Notes under the pieces: model-generated
What the model was told of the DNA's origin: nothing
The model's database searches: none
Seen by the model: only the letters and a program-made list of their open reading frames with translations
NCBI RefSeq assembly: GCF_000165485.1
Contig: NC_014623.1
Coordinates: 8,388,893-8,452,892 of the forward strand
DNA from: Stigmatella aurantiaca DW4/3-1
Lineage (GTDB): Bacteria; Myxococcota; Myxococcia; Myxococcales; Myxococcaceae
Length of the DNA stretch: 64,000 nucleotides
Direction: 5' to 3'
Made by a program: the position numbers and the translations under genes
Shown here: positions 53,625 to 63,580 of the stretch, in pieces
Position numbering within the stretch: the first letter of the stretch is position 1
How the letters are laid out: each line of letters starts with the position of its first letter

Positions 53625-54876
53625 CGGGGGACGCGGGAGACAACCCCTCGGCCGTGAGGCGGAAGAGGCCCGGAATTCCATCCGGGGCGTGTCCCAACCG
53701 GGCCAAGGCCTCGCACTCGCTGGCGTCGGACTCGCGGCACAGCAGCACGTACTCCCGCCGCCCCAGGCTCACCCGCAGCGGCGCCTCGCCCGCGTGCAGC
53801 ACCAACCGCCGCCGCTGCTCCGCCGTGAGCAGCCGCGCGCCATCGTGTCCGTCTCCCTCTGCCAGGACCCACATGCCGCTGAAGGTCTCCGCCAGGCCCA
53901 CCTCGCCTCGATCCAGCACCGCCGGGCGCACCACCGCCGGGTGGGCCTCCAGGTTTTGCCATGCCGCCCGGTCCACGGCTTCCGCCGTCAGCCCCGCCGG
54001 CCCCAGCCGCGAGGCGGGCAGGTAGCGGACATACTCGGCGTCCTCCAGGACATAGAACACCTCCAGCCCCGTGGGACCCGGGCGAGACAATGCCCCCACG
54101 GCCTGCGCCTCGAACCCCGCGGGCCGCAGCACCGGGCGCAGCTTCGCCATCCACGCCGCCGGGTCCTCCCTCCAGCCCGTGTCCAACCCTCCCAACCGCG
54201 CGGCCAGCCCCTCCACATAGGCTCCCAGCGCCTGCCGGCCCCCGTCATAGGCCGCGAACAGCGAGGCCACATCGATCCGCGCCACCTCGCCGCCCGCCTG
54301 CCGCACGAGCACATCCCGCCCCTGCCGCCGGAACGCCACGCCCGCCCGGCGAAGGGCCGCGGCCAGCGCGGCATTGAACTCGGGCCGGAGCACCTGCTCC
54401 TCTGCCCGGGGCGGCGCGGGGAGCGCCACCGCCTCCAGCTCCTCCTTTAAGAGGCGGGCCTCCGCATCGAACGGATCCCTCTCCAGCACCTGCGCCACAT
54501 GGGCCCGCGCCCGGGCCGTCTCCCCCCGGCGCAGCGCCAGCACCGCCAGCACCTTGAGCGCCTCCGGGTCGCCCGGACTCAACGCCAGGGCCTCGCCCAG
54601 CGCCGCCTCCGCGTCCCCATGGCGCTCCAGCCCCAGCAGCCCCCGCGCCAGCCCCAAGCGCACCTGCAAGTCGTTCGGGAAGTCCCTCCGCAGGCGCTCC
54701 AGCAGCGGCAGCGCCTCCCGGTCCGCCTCGGCGTTGATGAGCGCGTGCGCCACCGCCAGCCACAGCGTGGGCCCCGCGCTCCCCTGGGCCGCCTCGCGCA
54801 GCGCCTCCAGCTCCGCGGCGCTCAAGCGCTCACCTGCCTCGACCTTGCGGCGGAGGCTCTCCAAGTCCGGGGTCAC
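53611..54876 (-). CDS. TPR-repeat protein, unknown function
   Basis: 421-residue cytosolic protein. The first third holds about three TPR-like helical pairs (HALINAEADREALPLLERL, LGLERHGDAEAALGEALAL, RRGETARARAHVAQVLERDP). From about residue 165 a mixed domain follows (RRQGRDVLVRQAGGEVARIDVASLF) that resembles DUF1444-like proteins but that I cannot name firmly. It lies just before the hybrid kinase stop, in the same direction, so it may be co-transcribed. Confidence 0.78.
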   Translation of the reverse strand: MTPDLESLRRKVEAGERLSAAELEALREAAQGSAGPTLWLAVAHALINAEADREALPLLERLRRDFPNDLQVRLGLARGLLGLERHGDAEAALGEALALSPGDPEALKVLAVLALRRGETARARAHVAQVLERDPFDAEARLLKEELEAVALPAPPRAEEQVLRPEFNAALAAALRRAGVAFRRQGRDVLVRQAGGEVARIDVASLFAAYDGGRQALGAYVEGLAARLGGLDTGWREDPAAWMAKLRPVLRPAGFEAQAVGALSRPGPTGLEVFYVLEDAEYVRYLPASRLGPAGLTAEAVDRAAWQNLEAHPAVVRPAVLDRGEVGLAETFSGMWVLAEGDGHDGARLLTAEQRRRLVLHAGEAPLRVSLGRREYVLLCRESDASECEALARLGHAPDGIPGLFRLTAEGLSPASPASPR

Positions 54877-54885
54877 CCCGCGACT

Positions 54886-56934
54886 CTACTGGCCCGGTGC
54901 ACCGGGCCCAATGGATTCCCCTGGGGGGTCCTCTTCCGGCGAGGCCTCTTGCCCGGGGACATCGGACTGAGACAGGAACTCGTCCAGCGCCCCCACGTCG
55001 ATGGGCTTGCGGAACACGGCATCCACCAGCGCCAGGGTGGAGCGGTTCTGCCCCCGCACATCCATGCCCGTGACAATGGCCAGCAGCGCCTGCGGCGTGC
55101 GCTGGCGAAGCTCGCGCGCCAGATCCCAACCCGAGATGTCCGGCATCACCGCGTCCAGCAGCGCGGCGTCATAGCGGCGCCGCTCCCACAGCTGAAGGGC
55201 CACCTCCGCGTTCTGGGCCAACTGCACGTCATAGCCCTCTTCGCCCAGCACCTCCGCCATCATCCGGGCGTTGTCCAGGTCGTCGTCCACCACCAGCACC
55301 CGGCGCGTCTGCTGGAAGCGGCGGGGCCCCTCCGTGCGTCTGCTGGCGGCAGGCTCCTCCTCGTGGCCCTCCCGCAGCCGGGGCAGCCGCACCACGAAGG
55401 CGCCCCCCACTCCCCCCTCGACGTTCTCCACCGTCAGCTCGCCGCCCCAGCGGCGCACCTGGTCCTTCACCACCGCCAGTTGCAGCGCGGACTGGGGGGC
55501 TCCCGCCTCCCGGGTGAGCGGATCGAACAGCCGCGCCAGCGCCTCCACGGGGAACGGAGGCCCCGCGTCCTGGATGCGCAGGCTCAGCTCCGCGTTGCCA
55601 TCCCTCCGGGTGATCAGCGTCAGCTTCCCCGCGTGCTTCATCCGGTCCCGGGCCGCCAGCAGCAAGGTCACCACCAGCTCCCGCAGAAAACCGGCATCCA
55701 CGTGGACCTTCCCCGGGTCCTCCAGCTTCAACTCCACCTCCAGGGGGGAATCGCCCCGCTCCAGTTCCCCGCGCATCAGCTCCAGGGCCTCGCGCACCAC
55801 CGTGTCCAGCACCACGTCGGTGAGGTGTTCCTCGGTGCGCTGCACGTTGAACTCCTGCAACCGGCTCACCAGATCGCCGATCTGCCCCACCGTCCGGTCC
55901 AGCGCGTCCAGGTGCTCGGGTTTGAACTCGCGGCGCAGCAACGTGACGCGCAGGCGCACCACGTTGAGGAAGTTGTTGAGGGCGTGCGCGGCGCCGCTGG
56001 CGAGCTGCCCCAGGGACTGGGCCCGGGTCCGCTGGAGCAACTGCCCCTGCAACCGCCGAAGCTCATCCTGCGCGGTGCTCAACTCCCGGGTCTTCTGGGC
56101 GGCCTCCGTGCGGTCCGTGAACGTCTGGATGACGCCCGCCAGCTCCCCGCCCTCTTCCCAGATGGGGGTGGCGCTCATCTCCAGGCTCGCCGCGCCGCCG
56201 CCGGGGCGCTCCACCTCCATCATCACCCCGCGCACGGGCCGACTCTCCTTGAGCGCCCGCATGAAGGGCATGTCCGCCACCCGGAAGGGCTCGCCCGAGG
56301 GGTGGTGCGCGTTCACCTGGGACAGCACCGGGGCCATCGAGGTGAGGGCCCGCGCGCCCACCACCGAGCGGATCGGCACCCCCAACAGGCGGCTGACCGG
56401 CTGCGTGGCGAAGGACACGCTCCCATCCAGCTCGGCCAGCAGGATGCCCACGTCCATGTGGTACAGCACGGACTCCATCACCGCCGCCTCGCGGAAGCGC
56501 ACCGCCTCGGTCCGCAGCACCCGGGAGTAGGAGGCTTGGGCGGAGGCGCTCGCCTCGCCGACCAACTCGTTGATGAGGTCCGCCACTTCCGGCGGGAGGT
56601 GTCCCCCCTCGCAGCGCGAATAGACGCGCATCAACACCGCTTCGAGCGCCTTGAACTCGCGCGCCAGATCCTCGGGCTCGAAGCGCTGGTCATACCGGAA
56701 TGCCCCATGGGGGCGGACCACCTCGGGCCAGAGCCGCAAGGCGTCTTCCCCCCGGTCATGGAGCAGGCGCACCAGCTCGTCCAGGAGCTGGCGCAGGGGG
56801 GCCCGGAGGTCCTTTCCAGGCACCTCGACTTCGTACAGCTCTTCCCTCAGACGCTTGGCCCACAGGCGCGCGACACGCTCGCGCTCCTTCTCGAGCACCT
56901 GGGCCAGTCTTTGGATGGGATTCGTGTCACTCAC
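54886..56934 (-). CDS. Hybrid histidine kinase with RsbRD-like N-terminus
   Basis: 682-residue cytosolic hybrid kinase. An N-terminal RsbRD_N/globin-like helical domain (LAQVLEKERERVARLWAKRL) is followed by a PAS domain, a coiled coil, a histidine-kinase dimer region with the likely phospho-His in GAAHALNNFLN (the HxxNN type, seen in NtrB-like kinases), an HATPase domain, and a C-terminal receiver with LVVDDDLDNARM, phosphorylatable Asp in ALLDAVMPDISG and Lys in RKPID. So it can complete an internal phosphorelay. The start is taken at GTG 56934; upstream sequence is not convincing protein. Confidence 0.87.
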   Translation of the reverse strand: MSDTNPIQRLAQVLEKERERVARLWAKRLREELYEVEVPGKDLRAPLRQLLDELVRLLHDRGEDALRLWPEVVRPHGAFRYDQRFEPEDLAREFKALEAVLMRVYSRCEGGHLPPEVADLINELVGEASASAQASYSRVLRTEAVRFREAAVMESVLYHMDVGILLAELDGSVSFATQPVSRLLGVPIRSVVGARALTSMAPVLSQVNAHHPSGEPFRVADMPFMRALKESRPVRGVMMEVERPGGGAASLEMSATPIWEEGGELAGVIQTFTDRTEAAQKTRELSTAQDELRRLQGQLLQRTRAQSLGQLASGAAHALNNFLNVVRLRVTLLRREFKPEHLDALDRTVGQIGDLVSRLQEFNVQRTEEHLTDVVLDTVVREALELMRGELERGDSPLEVELKLEDPGKVHVDAGFLRELVVTLLLAARDRMKHAGKLTLITRRDGNAELSLRIQDAGPPFPVEALARLFDPLTREAGAPQSALQLAVVKDQVRRWGGELTVENVEGGVGGAFVVRLPRLREGHEEEPAASRRTEGPRRFQQTRRVLVVDDDLDNARMMAEVLGEEGYDVQLAQNAEVALQLWERRRYDAALLDAVMPDISGWDLARELRQRTPQALLAIVTGMDVRGQNRSTLALVDAVFRKPIDVGALDEFLSQSDVPGQEASPEEDPPGESIGPGAPGQ

Positions 56935-57058
56935 CGTCAGGACTTCAACCTGTGCACGGCTGGCGGCCTGGGCCAGCGGGGGCAAGCAGGCAGGCAGGCC
57001 ATTCTTCGCCCCGGGTTTTGTACGGGCGGGGCCGACCCCACTATGGAGAGGCAACGGC

Positions 57059-57835
57059 ATGCGACCCACGGGACGAGACAAGAACGCTCTGACGCCGCTG
57101 CCCATCTCCGATACGGCGATGGTGCACCTCTACCGGGGCGAGCTGGGCCGTTCTGACAACTGGCGGACACGCCTCGACACGACCACCAACTGGGCCCTCA
57201 CCACCACGGCGGCCGTCATCTCCTTTGGCTTCGCCAACACCCAGAGCCCCCATGTGACGTTTCTCGTGGGCATCTGGATGGTGATCTCCTTCCTGCTCAT
57301 CGAGGCGCGCCGCTACCGGTACTACGACTTGTGGAACCGCCGGGTCCGCCTGCTGGAGGATGGCTATTGGGCTCCCATGCTTCGCCATGAGCCCGTGGAT
57401 CCCGACTCCCTGCGCGAGCTGGCCCAGGAACTGGCCCGCCCCCAACTCCAGCTCTCTTTGATTTCCGCCATTTCCACGCGGCTCAACCGGGCCTATGGCC
57501 CCATCCTCATCGTCCTGCTGCTGAGCTGGTTCGTGAAGGTGTACAGCCACCCGCAGATACCGGGCTCCTTCAAGGAGTTCGTGGAGAGGGCCCACGTGGG
57601 CCCGGTGCCCGGAGAGCTGATCATGAGCGTGCTGGCCGCCATGAGCCTGCTGGCCATCTACCTCTTCGTCTCCTCGTTCTTCGTGCGCGCGCCGCTGGGA
57701 GAGTTGCGCACGCGGCCCCGGGGCCGCCGCGCGGCGCTGTGGGAGTCCTTCTACCGGCCCTACGCCATGAGCCGCACCCGGCGACGCGCCCCCCGTTCCC
57801 AGACTTCCCCGCCGGCCATGCCTCCAGAGCCTTGA
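57059..57835 (+). CDS. DUF2270 membrane protein
   Basis: 258-residue protein with two pairs of hydrophobic helices (WALTTTAAVISFGFANT, FLVGIWMVISFLLIEA, YGPILIVLLLSWFV, IMSVLAAMSLLAIYLF) and the conserved EARRYRYYDLWNRRVRLLEDGY of DUF2270. Function unknown. Start at ATG 57059 behind GAGGC. Divergent from the hybrid kinase. Confidence 0.87.
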   Translation: MRPTGRDKNALTPLPISDTAMVHLYRGELGRSDNWRTRLDTTTNWALTTTAAVISFGFANTQSPHVTFLVGIWMVISFLLIEARRYRYYDLWNRRVRLLEDGYWAPMLRHEPVDPDSLRELAQELARPQLQLSLISAISTRLNRAYGPILIVLLLSWFVKVYSHPQIPGSFKEFVERAHVGPVPGELIMSVLAAMSLLAIYLFVSSFFVRAPLGELRTRPRGRRAALWESFYRPYAMSRTRRRAPRSQTSPPAMPPEP

Positions 57836-57953
57836 GGCGCTCGACAGGTTTTCGACACTCCAGGGGCCTGCTTGTGGCTCCCATCAGCGGCGCGGCGGCT
57901 CGGGGGCTTTCGTCCTTCCGGGACCTGAATTTTTGTGTCTTGTATCCGCCACC

Positions 57954-58958
57954 ATGGCGAATACGCGCACTGTGACGATCATCAATGGCGATGGCATTGG
58001 CCCCGAGGTGATGGGGGCCACGCTCCGGGTTCTCGAAGCCCTCAAGCTGCCGCTGGAGTTCGACCACAGGGACGCGGGCACCGAGGTGATTGCCAAGTAC
58101 GGCACCAACCTGCCGCACGAGACGGTGGAGGCAGTGCTGCGCAGTGGCGTGGCGCTCAAGGGCCCCACGGGCACCGTGGTGGGCGGCGGCATGCCGTCGG
58201 CCAACGTGAGCCTGCGCAAGCGCTTGGACCTGTACTCATCGCTGCGCCCGGTCAAGAGCGTGCCCAATGTGAAGACGCGCTACGAGGACGTGGACCTCAT
58301 CGTGGTGCGCGAGAACACCGAGGGGCTCTACGTCGGCATCGAGCACATCATCGTGCCGGGCGTGGTGGAGTCGCTGAAGATCATCACCGAGAAGGCCTCC
58401 ACGCGCATTGCCCGCTTCGCCTTCGAGCACGCCCGGAAGATGGGGCGCAAGAAGGTGACGGCCGTGCACAAAGCCAACATCATGAAGCTGTCGGATGGCC
58501 TCTTCCTGGACTGCTGCCGCAAGGTGGGCCGCGAGTTTCCGGAGATCCAGTACGAGGAGGTCATCATCGACAACCTCTGCATGCAGCTCGTCAAGGACCC
58601 GTCGCGGTTCGACGTGATGGTGCTGGAGAACCTCTATGGCGACATCATCAGCGACCTGTGCGCGGGGCTGGTGGGGGGCCTGGGCGTGGTGCCCGGCGCC
58701 AACATTGGCGAGCGGACGGCGGTGTTCGAGGCCGTCCACGGCACCGCGCCCGACATCGCCGGCAAGGGCATCGCCAACCCCACCGCGCTGCTGATGTCCT
58801 CGGTGATGATGCTCGACTGGATGGGGCTCACCGAGGAGTCCAAGCGTGTGCAGGGCGCCCTTCAGACAGTCTACGGCAACGGGAAGATCCGTACCGGCGA
58901 CCTGGGCGGCAGTGCCACCACACGAGAGTTCACCGACGCCATCATCGCAGCCCTTTGA
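57954..58958 (+). CDS. NAD-dependent isocitrate dehydrogenase
   Basis: 334-residue decarboxylating dehydrogenase of the isocitrate/isopropylmalate family. Seen: NGDGIGPEVM, KGPTGTVVGGG, ASNVSLRKRL-like ANVSLRKRLDLYSSLRP, RENTEGLYVGIEH (the ENTEG form marks isocitrate over isopropylmalate dehydrogenase), the Mg-binding DIISDLCAGL, and GTAPDIAGKGIANP. Short homodimeric NAD-IDH type, TCA cycle. 14 bp before glutathione peroxidase. Confidence 0.93.
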   Translation: MANTRTVTIINGDGIGPEVMGATLRVLEALKLPLEFDHRDAGTEVIAKYGTNLPHETVEAVLRSGVALKGPTGTVVGGGMPSANVSLRKRLDLYSSLRPVKSVPNVKTRYEDVDLIVVRENTEGLYVGIEHIIVPGVVESLKIITEKASTRIARFAFEHARKMGRKKVTAVHKANIMKLSDGLFLDCCRKVGREFPEIQYEEVIIDNLCMQLVKDPSRFDVMVLENLYGDIISDLCAGLVGGLGVVPGANIGERTAVFEAVHGTAPDIAGKGIANPTALLMSSVMMLDWMGLTEESKRVQGALQTVYGNGKIRTGDLGGSATTREFTDAIIAAL

Positions 58959-58972
58959 GCAGTCCTTTGACC

Positions 58973-59515
58973 ATGAAAACACTCACCCTGCCGTCCACCC
59001 TCGCGGCACTCACCCTGAGTGCCGCCGTGCTCGCGGAGCCTCCCATGTCTTTCTTTGACCTGACCACCCACCGCCTCGACGGCAAGCCGGAGAACCTCTC
59101 TGCCTACAAAGGCAAGGTCCTCCTGGTGGTGAACACCGCCTCCGAGTGTGGCTACACGCCCCAGTACAAGGGGCTGGAGAAGCTGCACCAGGACTACAAG
59201 GACAAGGGCGTGGAGGTGCTGGGCTTCCCCTCCAATGATTTCGGCGGGCAGGAGCCGGGCACCGCGAAGCAGATCGCCCAGTTCTGCGAGCTGCGCTTCA
59301 AGGTCACCTTCCCGATGTTCGACAAGGTGAAGACGAAGGGCGAGGGCCAGTCGCCGGTGTATGCGTTCCTCGCGAGCAAGCACGGGGAGCCCAAGTGGAA
59401 CTTCCACAAGTACGTGGTGGGCAAGGATGGCCAGGTGAAGGCCGCCTTCCCCAGTTCCGTGGAGCCGGACAGCGCCGAGCTGAAGAAGGCCCTCGACAGC
59501 GCCCTGAAAGAGTAG
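58973..59515 (+). CDS. Glutathione peroxidase, exported
   Basis: 180-residue glutathione peroxidase with an N-terminal Sec signal (LAALTLSAAVLAEPP). The peroxidatic Cys is in VVNTASECGYTPQYKGL, the conserved Gln/Trp tetrad in FPSNDFGGQEPG and WNFHKYVV. It should remove peroxides in the periplasm using thioredoxin-like reductants (the Cys-type enzymes mostly do). The thioredoxin-like gene 13 bp downstream could supply electrons. Confidence 0.93.
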   Translation: MKTLTLPSTLAALTLSAAVLAEPPMSFFDLTTHRLDGKPENLSAYKGKVLLVVNTASECGYTPQYKGLEKLHQDYKDKGVEVLGFPSNDFGGQEPGTAKQIAQFCELRFKVTFPMFDKVKTKGEGQSPVYAFLASKHGEPKWNFHKYVVGKDGQVKAAFPSSVEPDSAELKKALDSALKE

Positions 59516-59528
59516 CATCCGCGGCACG

Positions 59529-60086
59529 ATGACGGATGCCAAACCATGGGGGGAGGGCCTGCGAGCCGCATGGCGCCGGGCCCGGCAGCGGTGGTGGGTG
59601 CGCTGGGGCGTGGATCTGGCCGTGATGGCCCTGGCCGCCCTGGCCATCATGGCCTGGCAGACGCGCAACCTCCCCCACGCGGGCACGCCCGCGCCGGACT
59701 TCCAGCTGCGCAGCCTCTCGGGCGAGACGGTGCGCCTGTCGGACTTCCGGGGCAAGCCCGTGGTGCTCGCCTTCTGGGCGCCCTGGTGCGGGGTGTGCCA
59801 GCAGGAGTCGTCCACCCTGTCCGCGGTCCGACGCACGCTCGGGGACCGGGCACACGTGCTCAGCGTGGCGGTGGACTACTCGGACGAGGCCCAGGTCCAG
59901 CGCTTTGTTCAGGAACACGGGGCGGATTACCCGGTGCTCCTCGGCGACGACGCGCTGAGGAGGGCTTTCCGGGTGAACCAGTACCCCACCCTCTTCGTCA
60001 TCTCCCCGCAGGGCACCATCGCCCAGGCGGCCATTGGCTATACCACCCAAGCCGGACTGCTGTGGCGGGTCTGGCGCTCCGGCTAG
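59529..60086 (+). CDS. Membrane-anchored TlpA-like thioredoxin
   Basis: 185-residue protein with one N-terminal transmembrane helix (WGVDLAVMALAALAIMAW) and a periplasmic thioredoxin fold of the TlpA/ResA type: APDFQLRSLSGETVRLSDFRG, active site FWAPWCGVC, cis-Pro in NQYPTLFVIS. Start at ATG 59529. Likely a reductant for periplasmic thiols, perhaps the adjacent glutathione peroxidase. Confidence 0.92.
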   Translation: MTDAKPWGEGLRAAWRRARQRWWVRWGVDLAVMALAALAIMAWQTRNLPHAGTPAPDFQLRSLSGETVRLSDFRGKPVVLAFWAPWCGVCQQESSTLSAVRRTLGDRAHVLSVAVDYSDEAQVQRFVQEHGADYPVLLGDDALRRAFRVNQYPTLFVISPQGTIAQAAIGYTTQAGLLWRVWRSG

Positions 60087-60105
60087 TCCGGAAAAGGAAC
60101 GCGAG

Positions 60106-60801
60106 ATGCGCGCAGTGGTCTTCGAGCACGACGAGAACACGGGCGTGGGGCGGATAGGCCCCGCGCTCCAGCAAGCGGGGTTCACCCTCGTCAAGCGCTT
60201 CCGCTCGGTGCGCCGCGAGGACGTGGACGCCGAGCTGGTGGTGGTGATGGGCGGACACATGGGCGCCTACGAGGGGGCGCAGCACCCTTTCCTCCACGAG
60301 GAGATCGCCCTGCTCGCCGAGCGGCTGGCCAATGAGCGGCCCTGCCTCGGCATCTGCCTGGGCGCGCAGATGATGGCCTCCGCCGCCGGGGTGGACGTGT
60401 TCCCCGGCAAGAACGGGTTCGAGGTGGGCGCCGCCCCCGTGCGGTGGACGCCCGAGGGGCTGAAGGATCCGGTCATCGCCGGCGTCCGCCCCCGCACCGT
60501 GGTGGCCCACTGGCACCAGGACACCTTCAAGCCCGTGCCCGGGGCCACGCTGCTCGCCTCCACGGACCGGTACACGCAGCAAGCCTTCCGGCTGGGCAAC
60601 TCCTATGGCTTTCAGTTCCACCTAGAGCTGGAGGCCAGCGTGCTCGACAGCTGGCTGACCCAGTGGCCGGAAGAGCTGAACCACCACGGCACGGACATTT
60701 CCGCCGTCCGCAACCAACTGCCCAAGCTCAAGGCCGCCCAGGCGGAACTCGACGAGCTGATGCACCGCCTGGCCCACCATTTCGCCAAGGCCGTCCGTTA
60801 A
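60106..60801 (+). CDS. Class I glutamine amidotransferase-like protein
   Basis: 231-residue GATase of the GuaA-like stand-alone type. The triad is complete: Cys in PCLGICLGAQMMA, His and Glu in YGFQFHLELE. VVVMGGHMGAYE provides the oxyanion strand. No synthase partner is adjacent, so the nitrogen acceptor is unknown. Start at MRAVVFEHDE behind AAAAGGAA. Confidence 0.88.
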   Translation: MRAVVFEHDENTGVGRIGPALQQAGFTLVKRFRSVRREDVDAELVVVMGGHMGAYEGAQHPFLHEEIALLAERLANERPCLGICLGAQMMASAAGVDVFPGKNGFEVGAAPVRWTPEGLKDPVIAGVRPRTVVAHWHQDTFKPVPGATLLASTDRYTQQAFRLGNSYGFQFHLELEASVLDSWLTQWPEELNHHGTDISAVRNQLPKLKAAQAELDELMHRLAHHFAKAVR

Positions 60802-60966
60802 AGACGCTCCCGCCATGTCCGCCCCTTCTCCCGCCCAGCCCCCCCCGCTCGCCAGCTCCTTTTTGGAAGGGGGAGAAGAGATGGGGGCGCTCATGCGCTG
60901 ATCTGCCCCGCATCATGGAATCCACCTCGAAGAAGAACCCAGCACCGCCTTGAGGCAGACACGGCC

Positions 60967-62142
60967 ATGTCCCGTCCCTCCCCCTTCCCCGCTCCTGTCT
61001 CCTGGCACCTGCTCACGGGCGAGTATCCCCCCCAACCCGGGGGGGTCAGCGACTACACGCGGCTGGTCGCACGGGCCCTGGTCCAGGCGGGTGAGCGCGT
61101 CCACGTCTGGGCGCCGGGAGCGCCAGAAGCGCTTGGGGAGGACGGGGTGCAGGTCCACCGCGTGCCGGGGCTCTTCACCCCCGTGGGCCTGGCGAAGCTG
61201 ACATGGGCGCTCGAGCGGCTTCCGGGCCCCCGGCGGCTGCTGCTCCAGTATGTGCCGCATGCCTTCGGGATGAAGGCGATGAACATTCCGTTCTGCGCCT
61301 GGTTCGCCGCGCGACGGCAAGACGAGCGCTGGGTCTTCTTCCATGAAGTGGTGTACCCATGGAGCCCTGGCGCCCCGCTGCGGCACCAGTTGCTGGCGGG
61401 CGCCACGCGGGTGATGGCGCACCTGGCCGCCGGGAACGCGGCGAGGACGTTCGTCTCCATCCCCACCTGGAGGGAGTACCTGCCCGAGGGGACCCGCGCG
61501 CGCGCCGAGTGGCGTCCCGTGCCGAGCACCTTGCCCATCGAAGCGCCCCCGGAGGCGGTGGCGCGCCTGCGCGCGGAGCTGGGACCGGGGCCCTGGATCG
61601 GCCACTTCGGAACGTATGGGAAGGCCACCGCCGAGCCGCTGGAGCGGGTGCTGGTGCCGCTGCTGCGCGCGGGGCCGGAGCGCCGGGCCCTGCTGCTCGG
61701 CCGGGGCAGCCAGGCCTATGCCGCCGGACTGGCGCAGCGCCACCCGGAGCTGGCGAACCGGCTGCTCTTCCGCGACTCGCTCTCGCCGGAGGACGTCGTG
61801 GTGCACCTGAAGGCGAGCGACCTGCTCGTGCAGCCCTATCCGGACGGGGTGAGCGCGCGGCGGACGACGACCATGGCGGGAATGGCGCTGGGCCTGCCGC
61901 TGGTGACGAACACCGGCCACCTCACCGAGCCGATCTGGCGTGGGTTGGGAGCCGTCGCGCTGGCGGAAGGCACGGACCCCGCGCCCCTGGCCGCGCTCGC
62001 CGAGCGGCTCCTGTCCCACCCTCAGGAGCGGGCCGCCCTGGGCGCGCACGCGGCGGAGATCTACCGGGAGCGCTTCTCGCTGGAGCGCACGGTGGAGGCC
62101 TTGTTGAGTGCACCTCCCTCGGAAGGACAGGAGACGCCGTGA
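60967..62142 (+). CDS. Glycosyltransferase (GT4-like), first of a pair
   Basis: 391-residue GT-B glycosyltransferase. N-terminal donor-facing loop HLLTGEYPPQPGGVSDYTR, typical of GT4 family enzymes, then IGHFGTYGK and a C-terminal domain with KASDLLVQPYPDGVSARRTTTMAGMALGLPLVTN in place of the EGFG motif. It overlaps the next glycosyltransferase by 4 bp (GTGA). The acceptor is unknown; two coupled transferases suggest a surface glycan. Confidence 0.88.
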   Translation: MSRPSPFPAPVSWHLLTGEYPPQPGGVSDYTRLVARALVQAGERVHVWAPGAPEALGEDGVQVHRVPGLFTPVGLAKLTWALERLPGPRRLLLQYVPHAFGMKAMNIPFCAWFAARRQDERWVFFHEVVYPWSPGAPLRHQLLAGATRVMAHLAAGNAARTFVSIPTWREYLPEGTRARAEWRPVPSTLPIEAPPEAVARLRAELGPGPWIGHFGTYGKATAEPLERVLVPLLRAGPERRALLLGRGSQAYAAGLAQRHPELANRLLFRDSLSPEDVVVHLKASDLLVQPYPDGVSARRTTTMAGMALGLPLVTNTGHLTEPIWRGLGAVALAEGTDPAPLAALAERLLSHPQERAALGAHAAEIYRERFSLERTVEALLSAPPSEGQETP

Positions 62143-63323
62143 GCGTGATTTCGCCCCTGAAGCTCGCGCTGCTGATGGATCCGCGCGAGGAGGGCTGGCC
62201 GAGCATGGACCTCGTGGGCGAGGCCCTGCTGGAGGGCTTGTCGGCGTGGCCCCGGGAGGTGCGGGTGATGGGCGTCCGCCCCTCCCTGCGCAAGGTGGTC
62301 CGCCACCTACCGAAGGTGGGAGCCCGCAACGCGGCGTTCAACGCGGACAGGCTGCTCACGCGCTTCGGGGCCTATCCGCTGCGCGCCCTGCTCACCCGGG
62401 GCCAGCACGAGGCCTTCCACGTGGTGGACCACTCGTACGCCCAGCTCGTCCACGCCCTCCCCGCGGGTCAGACGGGCGTCTATTGCCACGACCTCGATGC
62501 CTTCTGGTCCGTGCTGGAACCGTCCCGGGAGCCCCGGCCCGCATGGTTCCGCTGGATGGCCCGCGCCACGCTTCGAGGCCTGGAGCGCGCGGCCATCGTG
62601 TTCCACAGCACCCAGGCGGTGCGCAGCCAGCTCCTGGCCCATGGGGTCACCGACCCGGCGCGGCTCGTCTGGGCGCCCTATGGCGTCTCTCCCGAGTACC
62701 GCCCGGACCCCTCGCCCTCGGACGCCAGCGAAGCCCTCCTCGCGCCGCTGGGGGGCAGGCCCTTCCTCCTGCACGTGGGCAGCTCCATTCCCCGCAAGCG
62801 CCTGGACGTCCTCTTCGACGTGTTCGCCGCGCTGCGGGCCCGGCATCCCGACCTCCGGCTCGTTCAGCAGGGAGGTGCCCTCACCCCGGCCCAGCGCGAA
62901 CAGGTGTCCCAACTTGGAATCGCCGGCGCGCTCCTTCAGCCCCCCAAGGTGGACCGGGCGACGCTGGCGGGGATGTACCGCCGTGCCTGGGCGGTGCTCG
63001 TCCCCAGCGAGGCGGAAGGCTTTGGACTGCCCGTCATCGAGGCGCTCGCCTGCGGGGCGAAGGTCATCGCCAGCGATCTGGCCGTGCTGCGGGAAGTCGG
63101 CGGTGAGGCTTGCACCTACTGCCCCGTGGCGAACGTGGAGGCCTGGGTGGAGACGCTGGACGCGCTGCTCTCGGGCCGACACCACGCCCCCTCCCCCGAG
63201 GCCCGCCGGGCCCGCGCGGCGCGCTTCACCTGGCAACAGCACGCCCGCACCGTGCTGGAGGCCTACCTTCACCTGCTCCGCCCGGGATTCTTGGACCACA
63301 AGACAAAAGACGGCACCCGCTGA
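62139..63323 (+). CDS. Glycosyltransferase (GT4), second of a pair
   Basis: 394-residue GT4 enzyme, starting at GTG 62139 inside the previous stop, behind AGGAG. FLLHVGSSIPRKRLDVLF and PSEAEGFGLPVIEALACGAKVIASD carry the donor-binding Lys/Arg and the E..GFG..E motif. Probably adds the sugar after the first enzyme. The C-terminal region ends in a basic tail. Confidence 0.94.
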   Translation: MSVISPLKLALLMDPREEGWPSMDLVGEALLEGLSAWPREVRVMGVRPSLRKVVRHLPKVGARNAAFNADRLLTRFGAYPLRALLTRGQHEAFHVVDHSYAQLVHALPAGQTGVYCHDLDAFWSVLEPSREPRPAWFRWMARATLRGLERAAIVFHSTQAVRSQLLAHGVTDPARLVWAPYGVSPEYRPDPSPSDASEALLAPLGGRPFLLHVGSSIPRKRLDVLFDVFAALRARHPDLRLVQQGGALTPAQREQVSQLGIAGALLQPPKVDRATLAGMYRRAWAVLVPSEAEGFGLPVIEALACGAKVIASDLAVLREVGGEACTYCPVANVEAWVETLDALLSGRHHAPSPEARRARAARFTWQQHARTVLEAYLHLLRPGFLDHKTKDGTR

Positions 63324-63580
63324 CAATTTTGGGCACGTAGGCGCGAGGGTCCCATTGCAGGCGGAGCGCGGAGGTGCGGGCACACGGTGCGTGCCAGGCC
63401 CCCATGACAGCCGAGAAAATCCGGTGCGGTCCCGTTTTCGTTTGCATGAGGAGCGGATCATCACATCAACCCTGTACGGCCACGGGGCGGCAATTCCCGG
63501 AGCATTCGCACACGGCGTGTGGCTCGGCCCTTGCTCTCTCGTCTGGTCAGGGTGCCGTTGCCAATTCTCCAGGAGCTCCC

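Noticed and set aside
63324-63580. Sigma-54 type promoter for the pilin (GGGCACGTAGGCGC near 63330)
   Set aside because: Spacing fits but the -24 region does not match TGGCAC, and it lies some 250 bp upstream.
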